A stretch of 64,000 nucleotides of DNA from a virus. The notes beneath the pieces are model-generated. The model searched no databases, was not told the origin of the DNA, and saw only the letters and a list, made by a program, of their open reading frames with translations. Location of the stretch: positions 19,552-83,551 of the IMG/VR virus record IMGVR_UViG_3300020180_000015; one strand, given 5' to 3'. A program made the position numbers and the translations under genes. Shown one piece after another: positions 31,017 through 39,028 of the stretch (within the stretch, counting starts at the first letter, position 1; every line of letters begins with the position of its first letter).

Positions 31017-33365
31017 GTGACCGGAATTCTGCTCCATAAGGCGGGCGGCGCAATCAAATCCGTACAGCGCGGTAACGGGCTAATCGAGGGGTATTTGATC
31101 TCCTTCGGCGGACCCGCGGATACCGATCTGGAGGGGCAGTGGTTCACGCCACGCACAGACATCCGTGAGGACTATTTCCGCGACTATCCGATGCTGTTTC
31201 ATCACGGCATGGATTCGGCAGTGGGGTTAGACCCCATTGGGCGGATTTTGCGGGTCGACAAAGACAACGTGGGATGGCACGCCAAAGCCCAGCTTGATCT
31301 TCACGATCAATACGGGCGGCAGGTGAGTGAACTGCTTGATCTTTACCCGTTGGGGTGGAGTAGCGGTTCAGTGGATCACCTTGTCGTAATTGCGGACACT
31401 GGCGAAATTCTGGTGTGGCCCCTCTTTGAGGGGACTGTCACGCCGACGCCGGCGCAGTCTCGCAAAACGTCGGTGCGGGCTTTGAAAGCGGTGTTAACTC
31501 GCGGTCAAACGGGAATTCCGAGAGGGCTTCGTGCTAGAGCGGATGCCGGGATCGCTGCCAATCTCGAAAGCAGTGGAGGAACGGTCATGGCGTTGAGCGC
31601 GCGTAGAAGCACGGCTCAGTACGTGAAGAGTGTACTTAAGAAGGCGGGGTTTAAACCGACCCCCGAAGAAGAGATGGCGATTGCTGCCGATCTCGAAAGC
31701 AGTGGAGGAACGGTCATGGCGTTGAGAGCGCGTAGAAGCACGGTTCAGTACGTGAAGAGCGTACTCAAGAAGATGGGGTTTAAAGCGACCCCCGAAGAAG
31801 AGATGGCGATTGCTGCCGATCTCGAAGTACAGGATGCGATGCTGTCGGATGATGAGTTTGGCGATGCAACGTTGGCGGATGATGAGTTTGACGATGCAAT
31901 GATGTCGGATGATGAGTTCGGCGACGCGATGCTGTCGGATGATGAGTTCGGCGACGCGATGATGTCGGATGATGAGTTCGGCGACGCGATGCTGTCGGAT
32001 GATGAGTTCGGCGACGCGATGCTGTCGGATGATGAGTTCGGCGACGCGATGCTGTCGGATGATGAGTTCGGCGACGCGATGCTGTCGGATGATGAGTTCG
32101 ATCCGGCGATGCTGAGTTACCGCAAGTCGCGCCGCCGGACAGCGCGTTCGCGTCAGAAGTCGATGACTGTGGATCAGTCGCAGGAGATCAACGCCATGAG
32201 GCGGCGCATCAATGCGTTGGAATTGCAAGAAGCGCCGGGGGAGCGGATGATCGGTATGAAATCACTGCGTGTGACACGAGATCGGGCGGATCAGCCCGGT
32301 GCGTACAAGTCGGTATTCACCAAGTACATACGCTTCGGTGAGTTCCGCATGAACGACGATGATCGCCGTACTCTGCGAAAAGGGCAGGTGGATTACGGTG
32401 CAGCCGACCGGGTGACGGGCGTCAAGGCTTTGACATCCAGCACATCGGGCAGCGTCGGGTTTTCCGTGCCGGACGACTTCATTGCGGAATTGAACCGCAA
32501 CATCATGGTTGATGCAGTGACGGCGAATGAGTGTAAGCGCCGCACCACGACCAGCGATACGGTCTTGATCCCCGATCTGCAGACGACTGATGCTCGCCGT
32601 GCGTATGCCGGGCGCACCACATGGATCGGCGAAACTGCCGCAAACCAAGCGGAGACGGATGTGACGCCGATCACAATGGGGCAGATTCAACTGCCGATTC
32701 ACGTCTTACTCGTCTCGACCGTCGCATCACTTTCCAGTCTCGAAGATAGCGCGTTCGATTTACAGGCGTACATCACTGAGGCGTTCAGCGAAATGATCGC
32801 CATCGAACACGAAGAATTGATCTGGTCGGGCAACGGGCAGGGGAAGATGCGCGGCATCGTCACCGATACTCGCGTGACTGGCAGCGCGTCGACGGGTGTG
32901 TCCAGCGTGAGCGGATTCATCGCCAGCGGCAGCGCGGCGTCCATTGCCGACGCCGACAAAATCCGGTCATTGACCATGCACTTGCCGCCTCAATACCGGG
33001 CGCGTGCCAAGTGGTACATGAACAGCAACACGGCAAACATCATCATGCAGTTGAAGGACGCGAACGGGCGTTATCTGTGGGGCGATGAACAGGGTTTGAA
33101 TCAGGGTGCGCCAACCACACTCCTGAACAAGCCGATTGTGTTCAATGAATGGGCATCGGACGTGGCGGCGGGAGCATTCCCGATCTTACTCGCCGATCTC
33201 AGTCGTGGGTACACCATCGCTAATCGTGTGGAATTCAGCGTCCGCCGCTTTGATGACAGCACCTATGCGGTACAAGACAACACGCTCGTGTTGGGGCGTG
33301 CGCGTATGGGCGGCATGGTCACACAGCCCATTGCTATCAAGGCACTGAAGATCGCCGTCAGCTAA
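31017..33365 (+). CDS. prohead protease / repeat linker / major capsid fusion, 782 aa
   Basis: The start is GTG 31017 behind GAGGTG; the ATG at 30975 lies in the terminator. Residues about 1-150 match HK97-type prohead proteases, with MLFHHGMD (His62) and LGWSSGS (Ser115). Residues about 179-265 are two 43-aa repeats, and about 272-362 are nine acidic 10-residue repeats (DAMLSDDEFG). From about residue 390 it is an HK97-fold major capsid protein (TGVKALTSSTSGSVGFSVP, ELIWSGNGQGKMRGIV, PIVFNEWASD). Protease, scaffold-like linker and shell in one chain is unusual; the protease would cut itself out during maturation. Gene order supports this: it is the only capsid candidate. Confidence 0.85.
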   Translation: MTGILLHKAGGAIKSVQRGNGLIEGYLISFGGPADTDLEGQWFTPRTDIREDYFRDYPMLFHHGMDSAVGLDPIGRILRVDKDNVGWHAKAQLDLHDQYGRQVSELLDLYPLGWSSGSVDHLVVIADTGEILVWPLFEGTVTPTPAQSRKTSVRALKAVLTRGQTGIPRGLRARADAGIAANLESSGGTVMALSARRSTAQYVKSVLKKAGFKPTPEEEMAIAADLESSGGTVMALRARRSTVQYVKSVLKKMGFKATPEEEMAIAADLEVQDAMLSDDEFGDATLADDEFDDAMMSDDEFGDAMLSDDEFGDAMMSDDEFGDAMLSDDEFGDAMLSDDEFGDAMLSDDEFGDAMLSDDEFDPAMLSYRKSRRRTARSRQKSMTVDQSQEINAMRRRINALELQEAPGERMIGMKSLRVTRDRADQPGAYKSVFTKYIRFGEFRMNDDDRRTLRKGQVDYGAADRVTGVKALTSSTSGSVGFSVPDDFIAELNRNIMVDAVTANECKRRTTTSDTVLIPDLQTTDARRAYAGRTTWIGETAANQAETDVTPITMGQIQLPIHVLLVSTVASLSSLEDSAFDLQAYITEAFSEMIAIEHEELIWSGNGQGKMRGIVTDTRVTGSASTGVSSVSGFIASGSAASIADADKIRSLTMHLPPQYRARAKWYMNSNTANIIMQLKDANGRYLWGDEQGLNQGAPTTLLNKPIVFNEWASDVAAGAFPILLADLSRGYTIANRVEFSVRRFDDSTYAVQDNTLVLGRARMGGMVTQPIAIKALKIAVS
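31554..31811 (+). repeat. 129-bp tandem repeat, two copies, coding
   Basis: Two consecutive 129-bp units (43 codons) starting near 31554 and 31683 encode AANLESSGGTVMALS... and AADLESSGGTVMALR.... A third copy begins at 31812 (AADLE) and breaks off. Confidence 0.8.
31833..32102 (+). repeat. 30-bp tandem repeat, nine units, coding
   Basis: Nine consecutive 30-bp units encode DAMLSDDEFG with small changes; the later units are identical in DNA, pointing to recent expansion. It forms an acidic, flexible arm next to the capsid domain. Confidence 0.9.
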
Positions 33366-33407
33366 GGCTGGGGTGATCTTCACCTTCCGAAAGGGGAGAG
33401 TAAAACA

Positions 33408-33812
33408 ATGCGAATGAGAACCTACAGTGACGAGGTCGCACCGAAGCTGCTGGCATCGGCATCCTCATCCACCTATACCCAAGTGTGGACAACCGTACTC
33501 GCCGACTGCGAACGAGTTGTCTATACCCTGATCGCACATGCGTCCTGTGACGTGGCGTTTAACGTCCAGATTGCATCGGACTCCAGCGGCACGGGCGCGG
33601 CGTCCGTGACGACGACTATCACCGCGAACGCGGCATCCAAAATCCACACCATCGAGATCAGTCCCGGCGCACTGACGACTGCCAAACAGCACGTCTCGGC
33701 GCTGGTGACCCGCACGGCGGGATCGTACACGCTGATCGAACAGCGATTCGATATGCGTATTTCGCCGCCGACTGCCGACTCGACAGTCGGGACTCAGTCC
33801 GAGGCGTACTAA
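33408..33812 (+). CDS. small structural protein, probably capsid decoration, 134 aa
   Basis: Beta-rich and Thr/Ala/Ser-rich (VYTLIAHASCDVAFNVQIASD, SVTTTITANAASKIHTIEI), placed directly after the capsid gene with AAAGGGGAG ahead. Composition and place fit a head decoration or cement protein. No family named with certainty. Confidence 0.55.
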   Translation: MRMRTYSDEVAPKLLASASSSTYTQVWTTVLADCERVVYTLIAHASCDVAFNVQIASDSSGTGAASVTTTITANAASKIHTIEISPGALTTAKQHVSALVTRTAGSYTLIEQRFDMRISPPTADSTVGTQSEAY

Positions 33813-33866
33813 AGCGACAGGGCAGGGGTGTAACAACCCCTACCCCGCTTAAGGGAGGAATAAAAG

Positions 33867-34634
33867 ATGGCGAACACAAATATTGCATGGAATCAGGGCG
33901 GCAATCATGCGCTCCTCGGTGACGCGGCAGGGTTTCCGTCCGAACACATTTGGAGCGATCAGCAGGGCGTCGCTGCGAACTCCGGTGCAGAGGGGTACGT
34001 CGGCTTCTGGGATGATTTTCTCGGTGACTTGATCGTTGACGAGTGGGCGGCGAACCTGAGCAGCAGCAGCACGGCGGCGATTAACGCGCAGACTCCCGGT
34101 GTGGCGCGTTTGACCACGCACACCGACGACAACGCCAATGCCACACTGGTACTTGGACTGCACTGGCTTGTCAGCAACGGATGGACGGTGTTTAAAGCGC
34201 GTGTGAAGAACGTCACGGCGATCACTGCCCGCGCCGTCGAGATCGGTCTGTCCGACGCGCTGTCGGATGCGAATGGGCAAGCCTTCACCAGTCACGATGA
34301 GACTCCGGTTGCAGTGGCGACCAATGCCGCTTTGTTCGGATTCAACGCAGACGACTCCATGACCACGTTCAGCGCCTGTTCGGTGAACGCCGATGTAGCC
34401 GCCGTGACGGTCAGTGCGGGGACTCCAGCGGCGACTTACACGAAGTACGAAATCCGCATCAGTGCGGCTGGGACGGCGTATTTCTTTGTGAACAATGTGA
34501 GAGTAGCGACTCATGCACTGGCTGTGGCGACAACCGCCGTGCTGACGCCGTGGATCAGTGTCACTAACTTGACTGCGGCAACCGCCCGAAGCATCGACGT
34601 GGATTACGTCGGCGTGTGGGGAGTGCGAGTCTAA
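33867..34634 (+). CDS. structural protein with lectin-like beta-sandwich, 255 aa
   Basis: Strong ribosome site AAGGGAGG. Residues about 45-255 read as alternating strands (FWDDFLGDLIVDEW, FKARVKNVTAITARAVEIGL, YTKYEIRISAAGTAYFFVNN, SIDVDYVGVWGVRV), like the concanavalin-type sandwich of virion surface proteins. Together with its neighbours it probably decorates the head or binds host sugars. Inference from composition and place. Confidence 0.55.
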   Translation: MANTNIAWNQGGNHALLGDAAGFPSEHIWSDQQGVAANSGAEGYVGFWDDFLGDLIVDEWAANLSSSSTAAINAQTPGVARLTTHTDDNANATLVLGLHWLVSNGWTVFKARVKNVTAITARAVEIGLSDALSDANGQAFTSHDETPVAVATNAALFGFNADDSMTTFSACSVNADVAAVTVSAGTPAATYTKYEIRISAAGTAYFFVNNVRVATHALAVATTAVLTPWISVTNLTAATARSIDVDYVGVWGVRV

Positions 34635-34982
34635 ATGGACGCCGTGACGCTGCAAGACGCAACTGCGTATAATGCGTCAACACTCACCGGAACGACATTG
34701 CCCACACGTTTGTTCAACACGGCGCTCGTCTGGTTTACGCTAGGTGCTTCCTACGACGGCACGGCGACCTTTGAGATCAGCCCCGATAACGGAACAACGT
34801 GGTTCGGTATTCAAGCCGAGGCGTTGTCTGCCATTGGGACGTATGTTTCCGCACTCGCCCCTCCGACTGCGACGCCGCTGTACCGTATCCGCGTTCCTGC
34901 GGCAAGCGTGCTGCGCGTTCGCATGAGCGGTGGGTCGGTCGGAACACTTACCGTGCAGGCATTGCTAACCTACGGACTCTAA
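34635..34982 (+). CDS. small beta-rich structural protein, 115 aa
   Basis: It starts at the ATG touching the previous stop. Ala/Thr-rich strands (FTLGASYDGTATFEISPDNGT, LYRIRVPAASVLRVRMSGGSV) suggest a small beta-sandwich, likely a decoration or head-tail joining part. No family named. Confidence 0.55.
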   Translation: MDAVTLQDATAYNASTLTGTTLPTRLFNTALVWFTLGASYDGTATFEISPDNGTTWFGIQAEALSAIGTYVSALAPPTATPLYRIRVPAASVLRVRMSGGSVGTLTVQALLTYGL

Positions 34983-34988
34983 CCCACC

Positions 34989-36140
34989 ATGCTGACCTAT
35001 GCTACGCTGCAGACATTTGCCAAAGTCAAAGGGATCAGCCTCGATCTATTATCTGACGAGGATGGCAGAATGCTGCGGGAATACCTGCGGCGTGGCACAC
35101 GCGAGATTGATCGGATCACGCGGCGGCGATTCTTTCCGTTTCACATGACTCGCCGTTACAGCATCCCGATGACTTATGCCGATCTACGTAACCGCGCACT
35201 GATCCACGAGGACTTACAACTCGACGCCGATCTCATGGAAGTCGTCCGGGTACAGGTGGGTACTGGCACCGTGATCGACTCCGGCGAGGATGTGCCGCTC
35301 GGCGGACTGACGGCGATTGCGACGACCTTCACTGCAACTGATGCCGATGGGCTTGACGATCAGAACATTGATCGCTTTGCCGTCGGGGTCGTACTGCAGA
35401 TCAAGAACGAGCAATGCGTTATCCGCGCACGGGATACTGGTACCAACGTCGTCACCTTAGAGCGCGGCGCATTCGGCACAATAGCCGCAGCCCACGCCGC
35501 CGGAGTGCAAATCTCCAAGAATGTCCTGACGACACTCGAACCGGGGATCGACTTTCATCTGCTCGACTTCAACATCAACCCGAAGTTTGCTATCCGGCTT
35601 GTGTTTCCGAACACGTGGGCGGGTCGCTATACAGGCGTGGCGTGGAGGTCGCGTTATCCTCAAATCTATGTCACAGGCTTTTGGGGGTTTCACGATCAGA
35701 TGCAGGAGGCGTGGGTCAATACCAACGACCCCATTCCTTCGGGCGGGATTACTGCCGTTGCGACGACATGGAATGCCCTCGCGGTGGATGGCACGGACGC
35801 CGCGAATGAGCTTCGCTTCCTTGTGGATCACCTGTACCGCGTCGAGAATGAATTGATGTGGTTGACGGCTGCCGACGATAACACTGGCGCGTTGACGGTG
35901 CTACGCGGGCAGCATGGCACACTCGTTGCCGCGCACGCCGCCGGAACACCAGTCTATCGATTCGCCGTGTTGGAGGATATTCGGAAGTCGTGCTTCAATA
36001 TCGCCAAGACGCTACGGGACTCTGACGACAGCGTTGGCGGGCGTCAGGGCGTGACCGAAGTGAGCGTTGGGGTGAAGATCACCTATGCCGCCGATGTTGC
36101 CGAAACATTGAAGCATTACATCCGGTCGTATATCGCTTGA
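34989..36140 (+). CDS. probable head-tail connector / adaptor, 383 aa
   Basis: The N-terminus (MLTYATLQTFAKVKGISLD, then REYLRRGTREIDRITRRRFFPF) matches phage head-tail adaptor proteins, which have an N-terminal helical bundle ('YATLADLK...L...A...ID..T.R.F'). The middle contains two related beta inserts (LTAIATTFTATDADGL and ITAVATTWNALAVDG). The C-terminus returns to helices (FNIAKTLRDSDDS, AETLKHYIRSYIA). Its place after the capsid group fits. Confidence 0.7.
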   Translation: MLTYATLQTFAKVKGISLDLLSDEDGRMLREYLRRGTREIDRITRRRFFPFHMTRRYSIPMTYADLRNRALIHEDLQLDADLMEVVRVQVGTGTVIDSGEDVPLGGLTAIATTFTATDADGLDDQNIDRFAVGVVLQIKNEQCVIRARDTGTNVVTLERGAFGTIAAAHAAGVQISKNVLTTLEPGIDFHLLDFNINPKFAIRLVFPNTWAGRYTGVAWRSRYPQIYVTGFWGFHDQMQEAWVNTNDPIPSGGITAVATTWNALAVDGTDAANELRFLVDHLYRVENELMWLTAADDNTGALTVLRGQHGTLVAAHAAGTPVYRFAVLEDIRKSCFNIAKTLRDSDDSVGGRQGVTEVSVGVKITYAADVAETLKHYIRSYIA

Positions 36141-36165
36141 CTTCCATAATCTTTTGAGTTAAGAT
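36137..36165 (+). promoter_or_regulatory. cassette promoter 1 (TTGACT-17-TAAGAT)
   Basis: TTGACT, 17 bases (TCCATAATCTTTTGAGT), TAAGAT. Identical to the copies at 36636 and 38949. Confidence 0.8.
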
Positions 36166-36220
36166 GGCGTTAGATTGAGTGCATAATTCCCCGCGTTGCG
36201 GGGGGGGGTGGTGGTTGGAA

Positions 36221-36583
36221 ATGAACAGACGGCAAAAAGTGGTAATCAAAGCGGCGGTCAAGCGGGGCGTAGCAAGAAGGTTAACTGATCCAGCAGTACG
36301 CTCGACACTAGTCGCTTTTATAACAAGAATTAGATCGTCGCTCCGACGTGGGTACGTGAATAGCGATGATTCAGAGGGGCTATACCTTTACATTATCAAA
36401 CAAGGAGATGATACACCCGAATTAGGTAGGATCTGGAGAGCGGCGTGGCGTATCCGTCTAATTGTCGCCGGCTCTCCGAGCGAGGGTCAAATGAAGGAAA
36501 TTAATGCCAAGTCGAAGGCGGTGATCGAGGCTTGGATGCGGACGTTGTTAGAGCATCTTCGCTCTACCAATATTCCTTCTTGA
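36221..36583 (+). CDS. cassette protein A, 120 aa
   Basis: The start is ATG 36221 (MNRRQKVVIKAAVKRGV), after a leader with hairpin CCCCGC-GTT-GCGGGG and a run of nine G. The body is basic and helical (RLTDPAVRSTLVAFITRIRSSLRRGYVNS...). It is paralogous to cassette protein B over its whole length. It has its own promoter in the middle of the structural operon, so it is a moron-like accessory gene; function unknown. Confidence 0.65.
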   Translation: MNRRQKVVIKAAVKRGVARRLTDPAVRSTLVAFITRIRSSLRRGYVNSDDSEGLYLYIIKQGDDTPELGRIWRAAWRIRLIVAGSPSEGQMKEINAKSKAVIEAWMRTLLEHLRSTNIPS

Positions 36584-36635
36584 TGCGCCGCAGCGGATTA
36601 CGGACATGGCTTATGACTCATCGTCGCTGATCCGC

Positions 36636-36664
36636 TTGACTTCCATAATCTTTTGAGTTAAGAT
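36636..36664 (+). promoter_or_regulatory. cassette promoter 2 (TTGACT-17-TAAGAT)
   Basis: Same bases as cassette promoter 1, in the second unit of the tandem duplication. Confidence 0.8.
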
Positions 36665-36717
36665 GGCGTTGGATTGAGTGTATAATTCCCCGCGTTGCGG
36701 GGGGGAAGTGGTTGGAA

Positions 36718-37062
36718 ATGAACAGACGGCAAAAAGTGGTAATCAAAGCGGCGATCAAATTGGGCGTAGAAAAAAGGTTAACTGATCCAGCAGTACGGTC
36801 AAGAATAGCCGCTTTTATAACAAGAATTAGATCATCACTTCAACGTGGTTACGTGAACAGCCAAGATTCAAATGGGTTGTTCGACTACGTTACCGCGCAA
36901 GCAGAAAATATTCCCGGAATGCGTGCGAGTTGGAAACCGGTGACACGTATTCAGCGAATTGTCGACGATCTTCCGGGTGATGGGCAGATGAAGGAGATTG
37001 ATGCCGAGTCGAAGGCGGGCATAGAAGTTGGGCTACGGGTGTTGTTAGAGTATCTTCGATAA
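36718..37062 (+). CDS. cassette protein B, 114 aa
   Basis: Begins MNRRQKVVIKAAIKLGV; shares RLTDPAVRS, FITRIRSSL and RGYVNS with protein A but differs at many positions, so the two have been kept while diverging. The leader has the same hairpin with a run of seven G. Helical, basic. Function unknown. Confidence 0.65.
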   Translation: MNRRQKVVIKAAIKLGVEKRLTDPAVRSRIAAFITRIRSSLQRGYVNSQDSNGLFDYVTAQAENIPGMRASWKPVTRIQRIVDDLPGDGQMKEIDAESKAGIEVGLRVLLEYLR

Positions 37063-37065
37063 CCA

Positions 37066-37572
37066 ATGTTACTTCTTGATGCGCCGCAGCGGATTGCGGA
37101 TATGGCTTATGACTCATCGTCGCTGATCCGCTTCACGGCGCACCTGCGGCAGTCGTCTCTCGACAGCCTCAAGCGTCCGGCGGTACTGGTGGAGGCGAAT
37201 GATGCCGAGTATCCGCCGACTGCGGCGGGGATCGAGAAACCGACTGAGACGTTTATCCTGTCGGTTGTCGGACAGAAATACGGCGTGGGTGCGCCGGGGG
37301 CAGCCGAACTCGAACTCCGGCAGGTCGCGCACGATTTGGCGGTGTACTTTTGGCGGCGGTCTCAGCTTCAATTCAGCAATCTGCGCGGCGCAAAGTCGAG
37401 CGAACTGCCGCCACTCACCGGAGTGGAGTCGAGCCGCCTAAGCCGCCGATCCTTTGTGACAACGGTCACACGAGGAGAGGACGGGGAGGGATCGTTTTGG
37501 GGGACAGAATTCACGCTCACGCTCACGCTGGCTGCGCGTGCGCTTGAAGTACTTGTGCCGAATAGGGGGTGA
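37066..37572 (+). CDS. tail-region structural protein (head-tail joining), 168 aa
   Basis: The frame opens at ATG 37066, which lies in the conserved 3' end of the cassettes; ATG 37102 (MAYDSSSLIRF) is probably the original start. The C-terminal half has LTGVESSRLSRRSFVTT and FTLTLTLAARALE, strands like those of phage tail terminators or gp10/gp17-type joining proteins. It is followed by a palindrome and small frame before the tail tube gene. Structural role inferred from place. Confidence 0.55.
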   Translation: MLLLDAPQRIADMAYDSSSLIRFTAHLRQSSLDSLKRPAVLVEANDAEYPPTAAGIEKPTETFILSVVGQKYGVGAPGAAELELRQVAHDLAVYFWRRSQLQFSNLRGAKSSELPPLTGVESSRLSRRSFVTTVTRGEDGEGSFWGTEFTLTLTLAARALEVLVPNRG

Positions 37573-37575
37573 AAT

Positions 37576-37600
37576 CAAATTCGTCAAATTGTCGAATTTG
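37576..37600. repeat. dispersed 25-bp palindrome, copy 5
   Basis: CAAATTCGTCAAATTGTCGAATTTG lies just after a tail gene stop and before a poly-G ribosome site for a 30-codon frame. Confidence 0.8.
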
Positions 37601-37611
37601 GGGGGGGCGGC

Positions 37612-37704
37612 ATGAAACAGGTCAAGTTTGTCCTTATCCGCATTGCCGACTGGATCGACGATAAGGTACGCAGTCGGCGTACCTTGTTTCCTATCGCAAT
37701 CTAA
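37612..37704 (+). CDS. possible small protein, 30 aa
   Basis: ATG 37612 has a very G-rich ribosome site (GGGGGGGCGGC). The product MKQVKFVLIRIADWIDD... is amphipathic and basic. It is followed by a strong terminator. Small but well placed; unrecognised. Confidence 0.4.
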   Translation: MKQVKFVLIRIADWIDDKVRSRRTLFPIAI

Positions 37705-37748
37705 TTCATACTGTGATCATATCATCTAATCGTCCGCACGATATGTCC

Positions 37749-37786
37749 CGGCGCACCAGAGAAGTTCTCTGGTGCGCCGTTTTTTT
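37749..37786 (+). terminator. strong rho-independent terminator
   Basis: CGGCGCACCAGAGAA-G-TTCTCTGGTGCGCCG then seven T, just before the tail tube gene. Confidence 0.9.
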
Positions 37787-37803
37787 GGGGAAAGGGAACA
37801 ACA

Positions 37804-38691
37804 ATGGCACAAATTGAAAGTGGTGGGCAGCACGGCTTGTATAAGATCGTCGCCCAACTCGTCGGCAGCGACGGCGTGAGCTATGGGGTTGCGGGCAGCG
37901 GCATTGCCGCCGGATCGACCAGTAACGCTTACGTGCTGGATCATCCGGTGAATGCGAATATCACCCTGCCGGACGGGGCGACGATAGATTTCACCGCGTC
38001 CGACCAATGGGTCACATCGTACCAGTATGGTCCCAGTTCGATGGGATCATTCGACTTCGAGTTAGAAAATCTTGACTCGAATTTCATCGCACTCTGCACA
38101 GGAACACTGTCAGATCAGACAACGAATGCGCTCTGGACTGAATACACACATAATGCCCACGCCGGCAATTTCCCGCAGATCAGTCTGATGTTCATTTATC
38201 GCATCCAGTCGTTTGAAGCGGCGACATTCGGCGCGACCAAGTACCTGCACACGATCTACCCGCGCAATTGGGTGCGCCCGAAGAAAAACGCGCAGCAGTA
38301 TCAGCAAAAATCGACATCGCCGTATCAGGTGACTCCGGCGGGCGGCGCTCGGCATATCAACGGTCACTTGTTCGGCACGAACTTAGCGTCGACGGATAAC
38401 CGGGTGGTGAGTTACAACATCATCACCGACAACCCGCTGCACATGGCGGTCTGTCATGTTGATGGCTCACCCGAAAGCATTATCACGGCGTATCAGCCTG
38501 TGAGCAGCGCAGTCGGCACATCGTCGAGTACCCGCAATCAACTCGTCAAGTGGATATCGCCGACGGCGACGCTCGGCGTGGCGGATACGATCACGACAGC
38601 CACTGGAACGTTTGCAGTCGGCACGGCGCTCACCGTCGCATCCGGCAACATCGTAACCGTGCTGTACGAAACAGCCTACGTGCCAGTGTAG
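37804..38691 (+). CDS. probable major tail tube protein, 295 aa
   Basis: Beta-rich protein with good ribosome site (AAAGGGAACAAC). Segments SFDFELENLDSNFIALCTG, QISLMFIYRIQSFEA and LHTIYPRNWVRPKKNAQQYQQ follow the pattern of siphovirus tail tube proteins. A C-terminal small domain (residues about 235-295) resembles an added Ig-like module. It precedes the chaperone pair and tape measure, as expected. Strong promoter of its own not found; high expression may come from the leader. Confidence 0.65.
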   Translation: MAQIESGGQHGLYKIVAQLVGSDGVSYGVAGSGIAAGSTSNAYVLDHPVNANITLPDGATIDFTASDQWVTSYQYGPSSMGSFDFELENLDSNFIALCTGTLSDQTTNALWTEYTHNAHAGNFPQISLMFIYRIQSFEAATFGATKYLHTIYPRNWVRPKKNAQQYQQKSTSPYQVTPAGGARHINGHLFGTNLASTDNRVVSYNIITDNPLHMAVCHVDGSPESIITAYQPVSSAVGTSSSTRNQLVKWISPTATLGVADTITTATGTFAVGTALTVASGNIVTVLYETAYVPV

Positions 38692-38697
38692 CCGCCG

Positions 38698-38952
38698 ATG
38701 GACGAGCGATTAGGGCAGCGAAATGAAACAGGGGCGGTGATCCAGTATCCCGCCCTGTACGCCAACGGTGCGCCGTTCACGCCGCGCACGGGCATCACAA
38801 CGGTAAAGGTGGGGCGGGGCTATTTTTACGCGCTGCAACCCGGCATTGCGGTCGCGCCGAACCACGCCGAACTGGGCGCGCTGGCTGCGCCGCCGCCGGA
38901 AGTGGACACCGATGAGGACGGGGATTATCCAGTCGCCGCCGAAATCGCTTGA
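38698..38952 (+). CDS. hypothetical structural protein, 84 aa
   Basis: Small protein ending in an acidic tail (PPPEVDTDEDGDYPVAAEIA). The stop overlaps cassette promoter 3. Likely tail-associated by position. Confidence 0.55.
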   Translation: MDERLGQRNETGAVIQYPALYANGAPFTPRTGITTVKVGRGYFYALQPGIAVAPNHAELGALAAPPPEVDTDEDGDYPVAAEIA

Positions 38953-38977
38953 CTTCCATAATCTTTTGAGTTAAGAT
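38949..38977 (+). promoter_or_regulatory. cassette promoter 3 (TTGACT-17-TAAGAT)
   Basis: Same as cassette promoters 1 and 2; it begins inside the stop codon region of the preceding gene. Confidence 0.8.
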
Positions 38978-39028
38978 AGCGTTAGATTGAGTGCATAATT
39001 CCCCGCGTTGCGGGGGGGGTGGTTGGAA

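Larger units (their letters stand above)
36137..37133 (+). repeat. tandem duplication of a 500-bp cassette plus the start of the next gene
   Basis: Unit 1 (36137-36637) and unit 2 (36637-37133) are homologous along their length. Both end with CTTCTTGATGCGCCGCAGCG and the following bases of the tail gene's start through GCTGATCCGCTT. Unit 1 therefore leaves a truncated copy of that start. Confidence 0.8.

Noticed and set aside
31833-32102. 30-bp repeats considered as a CRISPR array
   Set aside because: The units are adjacent with no spacers and are in frame within the capsid fusion.
31494-32228. 244-aa minus-strand frame with HRVAELIIRQ repeats
   Set aside because: It is the antisense of the 30-bp tandem repeat in the capsid fusion; repeats keep all frames open.
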